Source: Rhizobium herbae
Lineage (GTDB): Bacteria; Pseudomonadota; Alphaproteobacteria; Rhizobiales; Rhizobiaceae
DNA length: 64,000 nt
Direction of reading: 5' to 3'
Assembly: GCF_017873135.1 (NCBI RefSeq)
Contig: NZ_JAGGJV010000002.1
Coordinates: 124,001-188,000, forward strand
In this document: positions 57,579 to 64,000 of the stretch, one piece after another
How the letters are laid out: the number at the start of each line of letters is the position of its first letter
Position numbering within the stretch: the first letter of the stretch is position 1
The notes under the pieces: generated by a model
Databases searched by the model: none
What the model was told of the DNA's origin: nothing
What the model saw: only the letters and a program-made list of their open reading frames with translations
Position numbers and translations under genes: made by a program

Positions 57579-59555
57579 TCAGCCGAGTCCGCCCATGCGG
57601 CGGTAGAGATCGTAGGCGGCGCCGGCGTCGTTCTCAGGCTCTTCCGCTTCCGTCTGCGATGCGGCGGCTTCATCATCGCCGCGATTCTCCGGCTGGTCAC
57701 CGCCTTCTTCGCGCCGGCCTTCGTCCTCGTCTTCAGCAAATGCCGGCTGTTCCTCGTCTTCGATCTTCGTGGTTCGCGTATCCTGCGTCTTTGCCGGCAG
57801 GTAGGGGATCATCGCAAACGGGATCGCATCCCTGACAATGCCTGTATCCGCCAGCCGGGGCGTCTGTGCTTCGCGCGCCCGCTCGTCCATGGTGGAGGGC
57901 GGTGCAAGGGCCGGCCGGTTCGTTGTTTTTTCCGCCGGCTCGTCCAGCAGGGCGCTCCAGCTGTCGGGCTCAAACCCAAGCGGTTCCGCCTTGTCGCCGA
58001 TGTCAGCGGTGAGCAACGCCGTATCCGGCAGCGCGCCGGCATCGTCGGCGGCTTCAAGCTGGGCAAACAGGGTTTCGGCGCCCATGTCCGCCGTCTCGCC
58101 GGCAAGGGCTGCAAACAGCGTATCGGGTCCGTCAACGGCTCCGCCCGGCAGCGGCAGGCTGGCTTCGACCAGCGCCTTCAGCGTTTGGACAAGGGTCTTT
58201 TCGGGGCGGCCCGTCTCAGGCTCGAACGTGGCCGGTTGCGCCTCCTCCGCAGACGCGAGGGATTGGCTTTCCGGTTCCAGTTCCCATTCGCCGAGATCAT
58301 GACCCTTGAAGCCATCGACTTCGTTGATCGTCCGGAGAAGGGGAGGTTTGGCGGACGTGTTGGTCGTCTCTGCCACAACGTCCGGCTCGGCGGAGAAAAA
58401 GCGTGTCGGCTCCGCGTCGATTTCCGGCAAAGGCAAGTCCTCCGCCAAAGGCAAGTCTTCCGGTAGAGGCAAGTCGGGCCTGGAGGCAGGCGGGTTGGCG
58501 AAGGTGGGGAGTTCCTTGCCGTTGCTCGCCCGGATGTCGGACGCGGGCCTGCTTTCGAGTGGCGGTTGCTCGGCCGGCTTCCGTGGTTCCGATTGGGTTG
58601 TCTGCTCCGGCAGATCCATCGGCTCGGTTTGCTCGGAAAGATCGAGCCCCAGTTCCTGCTCCAGCTCGATCTTTATCCGGCTGTCGATATCGCCCGTCGC
58701 GATTGCGGCGACCAGCGACAATGCCTCCGGATCGGCGGCCAGGAACGCCGCGGCGGCGCGCAGCAGAGGGATCGTCTCGGAACCGGCCTTGGCGGGTTGC
58801 TGCGGCTGCGCGGTCGGCGCCTTTGCCGGCGGATCGTCCCGGCGCGGCGTCGTCACCGTGCTTTGCTCTGTCTCGTTTTCTTCCACGGCAATGACGGGCG
58901 GCACGAGATCGTCGTCATCGCCGAAGGCCTTCTTCAAAGCTGCCTGCAGCAGGCCGGGATCGGGCACGATCGCCGGACCAGCGACGAGCGCCTGTGTCGC
59001 CGGCAAGGCTATCTGCCGGCCCTGAACGGCCGCTTGCCCCTGCGGGACGGGAAGCGCTGGAGCCGGTTTTCCATCCGGCTGACCGACAACGGCGCGCGCA
59101 ACGGGTGCAGGCGTGAAAAGCCTGTCCAGCAGGCGCGGGGTGTCGATGATCGAGGGGGTCTTCAGCGCCTCGGCGAGAATCCGGATCGAGACCGCCAGAT
59201 TGCGCTGTCCCAGCTGTTTTTCCAGGGCCAGCCGTGCCGCCGGCGGCAGCGTTTCCAGGAAGACGGCAAGCCGCTTGCTGAAGTCGCGCAGGGTCTCCTG
59301 CGGCAGCGGCGGAAACTTGAGGATCTTTGCCAGCGTGTCGAGCAGGCGGATCAGCGCTTCCTTCGGCAGTGGCTCGCTTCCCACCAGATGGCGGTTCAGC
59401 GTCTCCAGGATCTTGAGCACCGCCTCCGACTGGTTTCCCGAAATCCGCACCGGCAGTGGCAGAGTGCGTTCCCTGGGCGTGGCGGTCTCGACCACGGCCG
59501 CCGCCTGTGCCGCCGCGGTAACCGACGTCTTGACTGTGAGAATGGGCATCAGCAT
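57579..59555 (-). CDS. Large Pro/Glu-rich protein of unknown function
   Basis: About 658 residues, no signal or membrane segment. Residues ~35-155 are a helical, leucine-rich region (SGNQSEAVLKILETLNRHL, LAVFLETLPPAARLALEKQL). Residues ~190-600 are low-complexity, acidic and Pro/Ala-rich, with a short tandem motif (LPLPEDLPLAEDLPLPE). The last ~60 residues are very acidic, ending YDLYRRMGGLG. The ATG has GGAG upstream. The build (ordered end plus long disordered middle) recalls hook-length-control proteins, but no FliK signature is seen; I do not assign a function. Confidence 0.72.
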   Translation of the reverse strand: MLMPILTVKTSVTAAAQAAAVVETATPRERTLPLPVRISGNQSEAVLKILETLNRHLVGSEPLPKEALIRLLDTLAKILKFPPLPQETLRDFSKRLAVFLETLPPAARLALEKQLGQRNLAVSIRILAEALKTPSIIDTPRLLDRLFTPAPVARAVVGQPDGKPAPALPVPQGQAAVQGRQIALPATQALVAGPAIVPDPGLLQAALKKAFGDDDDLVPPVIAVEENETEQSTVTTPRRDDPPAKAPTAQPQQPAKAGSETIPLLRAAAAFLAADPEALSLVAAIATGDIDSRIKIELEQELGLDLSEQTEPMDLPEQTTQSEPRKPAEQPPLESRPASDIRASNGKELPTFANPPASRPDLPLPEDLPLAEDLPLPEIDAEPTRFFSAEPDVVAETTNTSAKPPLLRTINEVDGFKGHDLGEWELEPESQSLASAEEAQPATFEPETGRPEKTLVQTLKALVEASLPLPGGAVDGPDTLFAALAGETADMGAETLFAQLEAADDAGALPDTALLTADIGDKAEPLGFEPDSWSALLDEPAEKTTNRPALAPPSTMDERAREAQTPRLADTGIVRDAIPFAMIPYLPAKTQDTRTTKIEDEEQPAFAEDEDEGRREEGGDQPENRGDDEAAASQTEAEEPENDAGAAYDLYRRMGGLG

Positions 59556-59927
59556 CGCAATCTCCGTCAGGTTCGGGTTGAGGCCGAAGGGCCGTATAAA
59601 TTCCGGCATGCGGCCATGGGACCGGATGACGCCAGGCGTATGTCGAAGGAATGAGGGCGCTTCATGCGCATGCCCGACGGCTCGTTCACGGCCAAACCAG
59701 GTTGCGGCGGCTGCTTCGGGACCACAGGTGGCCGAGCATTGTATCCATTCATACTAGGACAGAATGATTGATAGAATATTAACCATACTGGTGGTGCGAA
59801 CGGGGTGTCATCCAAAACGACAAGGTGCCCGTTGGCCCTTGCCGCCTTTTTGCCGCTCGCGTACATCTTTGCGCTGCGCCGCCGTTTATCGCGCGGCCGA
59901 CATGCAATTGCTTTCGGGAGGAATGCG
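59556..59927. other. Divergent intergenic region before the nicotinamide phosphoribosyltransferase gene
   Basis: 372 bases with no credible gene. It must contain promoters for the leftward unknown gene and the rightward NAMPT/NadV gene. An AT-rich patch at about 59756-59790 is a possible promoter site. No operator-like repeat is clear. Confidence 0.4.
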
Positions 59928-61310
59928 ATGAATCCGACCAACCTGATCCTCAACACCGACAGCTACAAGTTCAGCCATTTCCTCCAGTATCCGCCGGGCA
60001 CGCAGGGTATCTCCGCCTATATCGAGACGCGCGGGCATCCGGATCAGGCCGATGTGGTGTTTTTCGGCCTGCAGATGTTCCTGAAGGAATATCTCGGCAA
60101 GCCGGTGACACGGGCCGATGTCGCCGAAGCCGAGGCGATCGTCCTTGCCCATGGCCTACCGTTCAATCGCGCTGGCTGGATGCGCATCGTCGAGCATTTC
60201 GGCGGCTACCTGCCGCTCGAAATCCAGGCCCTGCCGGAAGGCACCCTGCTGCGACGTGGCGTGCCGATGGTGCAGGTGGTCAATACCGATCCCGAATCAT
60301 TCTGGCTGACATCCTATATCGAGACCGCGCTGCTGCGCGCCGTCTGGTATCCGTCCTCCGTCGCCAGCAATGCCCGCAAGATCAAGCAGATCATCCGGCC
60401 GATTCTTGAAAAGACCTGCGACGATCCGGAAGCCGTATTGCCCTTCCGCCTGCACGATTTTGGCGCCCGCGGCGTCGGTGCGCTTGAGCAGGCCGGCATT
60501 GGCGGTGCCGCCCATCTCGTCAACTTCATGGGCACCGATACCGTGACCGGCGTGCTCTACGCCCGGCGGTACTATGGTGCCGACATGGCTGGTTTCTCTA
60601 TCCCCGCGTCCGAGCATTCGACCATGACCGCATGGGGCGTCGATCGGGAGGCGGAGGCCTATTCCAACATGATCGACCGTTTCGCCGGCGTAGGCATGTT
60701 TGCCGTCGTCTCCGATAGCTACGATATCAACTATGCGGTCTCGGAAATCTGGGGCGAGCAATTGCGCGAAAAGGTCAGAGCCAGCGGCGGTACGGTGGTC
60801 ATCCGGCCCGACAGCGGCGATCCGATCGAGACGCCGGTGCATGTGGTCAAGCAGCTCGACTATCATTTCGGCTCGACGCTGAACGGCAAGGGCTACAAGG
60901 TTCTCGACAAGTCCGTCCGCGTCATCCAGGGCGACGGCATTTCCAACGCCGATATCAGCCAGATCCTCGGCCGGCTGGAAGCCTTCGGCTTTTCCGCCGA
61001 GAATATCGCCTTCGGCATGGGCGGCGGCCTGTTGCAGAAGGTCAATCGCGACACCTATTCCTTCGCCATGAAAACCAATGCCCGGCAGGACGACACCGGC
61101 ACATGGCACGACGTCTTCAAGCGTCCGGCCACGATGAACGTCAAGGCATCGAAAGCCGGCCGCCAGGCGGTCGTCAGCGGCCTCGTCGGCCTTGAGGCGG
61201 CCCGTCTCGACGAGCTGAAGGACCGTCGCAATCATCTGGAGACGGTCTGGAAAAACGGCGACCTTTTGAAGGACTGGAGCTTCGAGGAAATTCGCGCCCG
61301 GGCGAAATAG
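59928..61310 (+). CDS. Nicotinamide (or nicotinate) phosphoribosyltransferase, NAMPT/NadV type
   Basis: A 460-residue type II phosphoribosyltransferase making NMN from nicotinamide and PRPP for NAD salvage. NAMPT-type motifs: LNTDSYKFSHFLQYPPGTQG, YIETRG, VVFFGLQMFLKEYLG, the catalytic His in RLHDFGARGVGALEQAG, then SIPASEHSTMTAWG, VIRPDSGDP and FGMGGGLLQKVNRDTYSFAM with KTNA. The match to NadV/NAMPT is better than to PncB. GGGAGGA precedes the ATG; the next gene follows after 59 bases. Confidence 0.87.
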   Translation: MNPTNLILNTDSYKFSHFLQYPPGTQGISAYIETRGHPDQADVVFFGLQMFLKEYLGKPVTRADVAEAEAIVLAHGLPFNRAGWMRIVEHFGGYLPLEIQALPEGTLLRRGVPMVQVVNTDPESFWLTSYIETALLRAVWYPSSVASNARKIKQIIRPILEKTCDDPEAVLPFRLHDFGARGVGALEQAGIGGAAHLVNFMGTDTVTGVLYARRYYGADMAGFSIPASEHSTMTAWGVDREAEAYSNMIDRFAGVGMFAVVSDSYDINYAVSEIWGEQLREKVRASGGTVVIRPDSGDPIETPVHVVKQLDYHFGSTLNGKGYKVLDKSVRVIQGDGISNADISQILGRLEAFGFSAENIAFGMGGGLLQKVNRDTYSFAMKTNARQDDTGTWHDVFKRPATMNVKASKAGRQAVVSGLVGLEAARLDELKDRRNHLETVWKNGDLLKDWSFEEIRARAK

Positions 61311-61369
61311 GATATTGCCTGAAGGCCGAGACCGTCCCATCTTTGCTCCGTCACCATTGGAGCCTGCAG

Positions 61370-61705
61370 ATGACGGTCCGTCCGCCCCAATCCCTGTCCC
61401 CGTCCTTTGCCAGGGATACCGGCCTCAACCTCCTGGAATACGAGCTGATGTCGGAGCGGGCGGATGCGCTCGGGCGGCACGGATTGAAGGTGGAAAAGGC
61501 GATCGCGGCGCTCAGTATGCTGAAGGATGCGGGCACGACGCCGGAGCGGCGCGAGCAGTTGCTCAACGATGCCGCCGACGTCGTCTGGGCGTTCTTCATC
61601 CAGCGCGAAATCTGCGGCCTGCGCTCCAACCGCGACGCCGTCCAGCGTTATGGTATCCCCAAAGAGGTCATGGCCCGGCTCGGGATCGTGCGGCGCAAGC
61701 CGTGA
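61370..61705 (+). CDS. Small protein resembling DUF6665
   Basis: A 111-residue soluble helical protein (NLLEYELMSERADALGRHGL, LLNDAADVVWAFFIQREICG, AVQRYGIPKEVMARLGIVRR). I assign it, from memory and with moderate certainty, to the small DUF6665 family; no activity is known. GGAG stands 8 bases before the ATG. It lies 59 bases after the NAMPT/NadV gene, same strand, so co-transcription and a link to NAD salvage are plausible inference. Confidence 0.72.
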   Translation: MTVRPPQSLSPSFARDTGLNLLEYELMSERADALGRHGLKVEKAIAALSMLKDAGTTPERREQLLNDAADVVWAFFIQREICGLRSNRDAVQRYGIPKEVMARLGIVRRKP

Positions 61706-63010
61706 TCAGGCGGCGTCTTTTTTCGCCAGCAGTTCGTAGATGCCGTTTTCATCGATCGTGACCGCGAGAATGTCCTTGGTGGCGTCTTCATCGCGCTGTT
61801 CTTCGCTGGCCTGGCCGGCGCGGGCAAGCATGACGGCCTGATCTTCGTCGCTCGGGGTCTGGTGCGGATCGTCACTGGCCTGCCCGCCGTCCTGCAGCGC
61901 CGGCGACTGGTTTGCACGATTGCTTTCGATGGATGCCTGTGCCTCGGCAATCTCGACCCCGGCAGCGAGTACCTGGATGGTCTGGATCGCGATGGCGCCG
62001 GCACTTTGGCCGGTCTGATCGATGTCGGTCTTGCCGTCGGTTTCGCCCTTGGCGGCAGCCTCATTGCCCTTGCGGATCACCTCGTGAAGCTCTTTGACGT
62101 CTTCGAGCTTCTCTCCGGCTTCCAGTGCGCGGATGGATTCCTCGCGTTCCTTGCGGGTTTCGGCATCCTCGACCTTGGTCGGGTCGTTCTCCAGCCGTTC
62201 GGTCTTCAATTCCTCGACGGTTTTGGGATCTGCGACGTCTTCGAGGCGCTGCAGGACCTTGCTGACGTCGGCTGTGAGGAATTTCTCCTCCGCTGCCTTG
62301 TCGTCGAGGATCGTCTTGATCTTCTGGGCGGTTTCGCCATACGGGCGCTTGATCGCCTCGATCATCTCCTGCGCGGTGACCCCGATGTCCTGTAGGCCGC
62401 TCTTGGCCTCCACTTCGGCGACGCTGGAAGTCAGGCCTGCCCGGGCACTGGTCAGGGCGGCCCGCAGGCGAAGCGTGTAGTCGCTGTCGTCTTCGCCGTC
62501 GGCCTGCTGAAGATCGTTGCGCTGGACGAACCTTGCCAGCAGCGCCGTCATCCCTGTCGGGTTCTCGTCGGTACCGTCAACCGCCGCGGTCAGGTCGTCG
62601 ACCGAGACCCGGAAGGTTGCGAGGCCGACGACCGTCGGCTTGCCGTCCGCGTCCTTCTTGGCGACCAGCTTGGTGATTGCCAGCGCGTCTTCCAGCCGGC
62701 TGCCGTAGTCCATGTCGGATTCATCGGCGCCCTGCGTCACGCCCATCACGGCCGAGAAGCGTGCCGCCAGTGTCGCCATCGGGTTTTCGTCGCGCTTCAG
62801 CGCGCCGAAGAAATGCTCGTTGATCCGGGCATTGGCCGCCTGCGAAACCTCGTCGGAGGTAACGCGGGCTCTGATGACCTTGTCCTCTTCCTTCTTGCCT
62901 TTCGCCTTTTCCTCTTCCTCGAGGCGGCGCTTCTCGATGTCGTCGACGATCGATTGCACCATCGAAGTGACAAGCGTGGCGGAGGCCTGTTGGGTCGGGG
63001 GCAGCATCAT
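61706..63010 (-). CDS. Highly charged protein of unknown function
   Basis: A 434-residue soluble, acidic, helix-rich protein. The N-terminus (TLVTSMVQSIVDDIEKRRLE followed by EEEKAKGKKEED) could form a coiled coil. Residues ~70-220 hold two related segments with an acidic 'D-x-D-Y-x-x-R-L' pattern (ADESDMDYGSRLEDALAI and GEDDSDYTLRLRAALTSA), which suggests an internal duplication. The C-terminal third is Glu/Ala/Lys rich. The stop directly abuts the DUF6665-like gene on the other strand. The ATG pair at the start leaves an ambiguity of one codon. No family recognised. Confidence 0.72.
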   Translation of the reverse strand: MMLPPTQQASATLVTSMVQSIVDDIEKRRLEEEEKAKGKKEEDKVIRARVTSDEVSQAANARINEHFFGALKRDENPMATLAARFSAVMGVTQGADESDMDYGSRLEDALAITKLVAKKDADGKPTVVGLATFRVSVDDLTAAVDGTDENPTGMTALLARFVQRNDLQQADGEDDSDYTLRLRAALTSARAGLTSSVAEVEAKSGLQDIGVTAQEMIEAIKRPYGETAQKIKTILDDKAAEEKFLTADVSKVLQRLEDVADPKTVEELKTERLENDPTKVEDAETRKEREESIRALEAGEKLEDVKELHEVIRKGNEAAAKGETDGKTDIDQTGQSAGAIAIQTIQVLAAGVEIAEAQASIESNRANQSPALQDGGQASDDPHQTPSDEDQAVMLARAGQASEEQRDEDATKDILAVTIDENGIYELLAKKDAA

Positions 63011-63291
63011 CGGTGTCGGTCCATGATCGTAGCGGCTGTGCCCGGAGGATAAGGCGCAACCGTTAACCTGGCCTTAACCGCGATTGCGCGGGCCGGACAT
63101 CGTCACACGGCAGCAACCTTGCGGCACGCCGCCTGATCATCCGGAAGCTTGGGTTTGCAGATCAGGAACGGCGCCAGCGCGCCGAACAGGCACGACCATG
63201 CCTGCTTCAGTCCGAACAGAACGAACTCGGCGAATCCAGATCCGCACCGGTTCGAGGAATGGGCCGGTCTGGTGCTCTCCGACCGGTCGCA

Positions 63292-63918
63292 TCAGCTGTG
63301 GGCGAAGATGTCGGTCTCTTCCCAGCCGATCAGGTCCAGCTTGGCACGTGTCGGCAGGAAGGCGAAGCAGGCGTCGGCGTGATCGATGCGGCCGTCCCGG
63401 ATGAGGCGTGCGGTCAGCTTGTCGCGCAGCGCATGCAGATGCAGCACGTCGGATGCCGCATATTCCAGCTGTGCCGGCGACAGCTTTTCCGCCGCCCAGT
63501 CGGAGGACTGCTGCTGCTTGGAAATATCGACCTCGAGCAGTTCCTTCAGGTTGTCCTTCAGCCCGTGCCGGTCCGTATAGGTCCGCGTCAGCCGCGAGGC
63601 GATCTTGGTGCAGAACACCGGCGTCGTCGTCACGCCGAAGGTATGGAACAGCACGGCGATGTCGAACCGGCCGAAGTGGAAAATCTTCTGGCGGGTCGGG
63701 TCTTCCAGCATGGCGACGAGGTTCGGGGCCAGCCTCTGGCCCTTGGCGATCTGGATCACGTCGGCCGTGCCGTCGCCGGGCGAAAGCTGGACGACGCAGA
63801 GCCGGTCACGGCGCGGAATGAGGCCGAGCGTTTCGGTATCGATGGCGATGGCGCCCTTGTAGCGGGCGGCGTCTTCAACTGAAATGTCGCCTTCGTGAAG
63901 CCGTATTGTATTTGCCAT
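63292..63918 (-). CDS. Ribonuclease D-like 3'-5' exonuclease
   Basis: A 208-residue DEDDy exonuclease for tRNA/RNA 3'-end processing. ExoI: AIAIDTETLGLIPRRDRLC; ExoII: KIFHFGRFDIAVLF; ExoIII: QLEYAASDVLHLHALRDKL with the catalytic Tyr. It has only the catalytic domain and lacks the HRDC repeats of full-length E. coli RNase D, which is common in Alphaproteobacteria. Start MANTIRLHEGD; GGGG lies just upstream. Confidence 0.9.
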   Translation of the reverse strand: MANTIRLHEGDISVEDAARYKGAIAIDTETLGLIPRRDRLCVVQLSPGDGTADVIQIAKGQRLAPNLVAMLEDPTRQKIFHFGRFDIAVLFHTFGVTTTPVFCTKIASRLTRTYTDRHGLKDNLKELLEVDISKQQQSSDWAAEKLSPAQLEYAASDVLHLHALRDKLTARLIRDGRIDHADACFAFLPTRAKLDLIGWEETDIFAHS

Positions 63919-64000
63919 GGAAAACCCCACATCAGCCGGGCAAGCGCCGCGCATTGGTTCAAGGTGTTGGGCTATAGCGCAACTTCATTGAAAACGATAC

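Overview
The window is a GC-rich, gene-dense bacterial chromosome segment. It looks like a member of the Rhizobiaceae (Rhizobium/Agrobacterium/Sinorhizobium relatives). The evidence is the fabA-fabB-fabI block divergent from an Irr-type Fur regulator, the rkpK-lpsL pair, TIGR02300/cmk/rpsA, an HWE histidine kinase, a BTLCP protease and a GH114-like RTX protein. Only core-type genes and modest accessory pieces are present: no transposase, prophage, CRISPR array or rRNA operon was seen. Assignments come from reading translated proteins and motifs by eye; no database search was run.

Layout. 1-4.2 kb: a cut EamA/RhtA exporter, a small stress membrane protein, and efp facing epmA-epmB (EF-P Lys34 modification). 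4.2-9.5 kb: LuxR-type regulator, OmpA-type lipoprotein, Cys-rich exported protein, and an XRE/cupin regulator-GNAT pair divergent from an MFS exporter. 9.6-14.4 kb: GH114-like RTX protein and lepA. Next comes an apparent insertion at the 3' end of lepA: an acetyltransferase gene, then a decayed second copy of the lepA 3' end, with a ccdAB toxin-antitoxin pair directly beyond it. 14.4-17.4 kb: LysE, GFA, pentapeptide and class I amidotransferase genes on the minus strand. 17.5-24.5 kb: rbfA, an unknown gene, truB, an HWE sensor kinase, an SH3 protein, rpsO and pnp. 24.7-31.4 kb: an RsmC-like methyltransferase, a one-helix membrane protein, htpG, then fabA-fabB-fabI and irr. 31.4-36.3 kb: TRIC-like channel, YdcF/DUF218, TMEM43-like protein, XylX-like FAH enzyme, BTLCP protease.

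36.6-45.3 kb is a polysaccharide region: Wzz/BY-kinase, a PPP-family phosphatase, an O-antigen ligase/polymerase, a membrane-anchored unknown, a small Ala-rich exported protein, and the UDP-sugar genes lpsL and rkpK. 45.4-53.1 kb holds OsmC and a sulfur-acquisition block: metQNI, an LLM flavin monooxygenase and a taurine/sulfonate-type ABC transporter. 53.1-57.5 kb: a catalytically atypical SDR, tRNA-Ala(GGC), a TIGR02300 protein, cmk and rpsA (no aroA between them). 57.6-64 kb: two large unknown proteins, a NAMPT/NadV-type enzyme with a DUF6665-like partner, and an RNase D.

The features most worth a second look are the lepA 3'-end duplication with its cargo, the PPP phosphatase translationally coupled to a polysaccharide polymerase next to a tyrosine kinase, and the two unknown proteins around the nicotinamide phosphoribosyltransferase. 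Also notable are the double ABC/monooxygenase sulfur block with hairpins after both binding-protein genes, and the GH114-RTX protein. I did not find one unmistakable new defence or mobile system.
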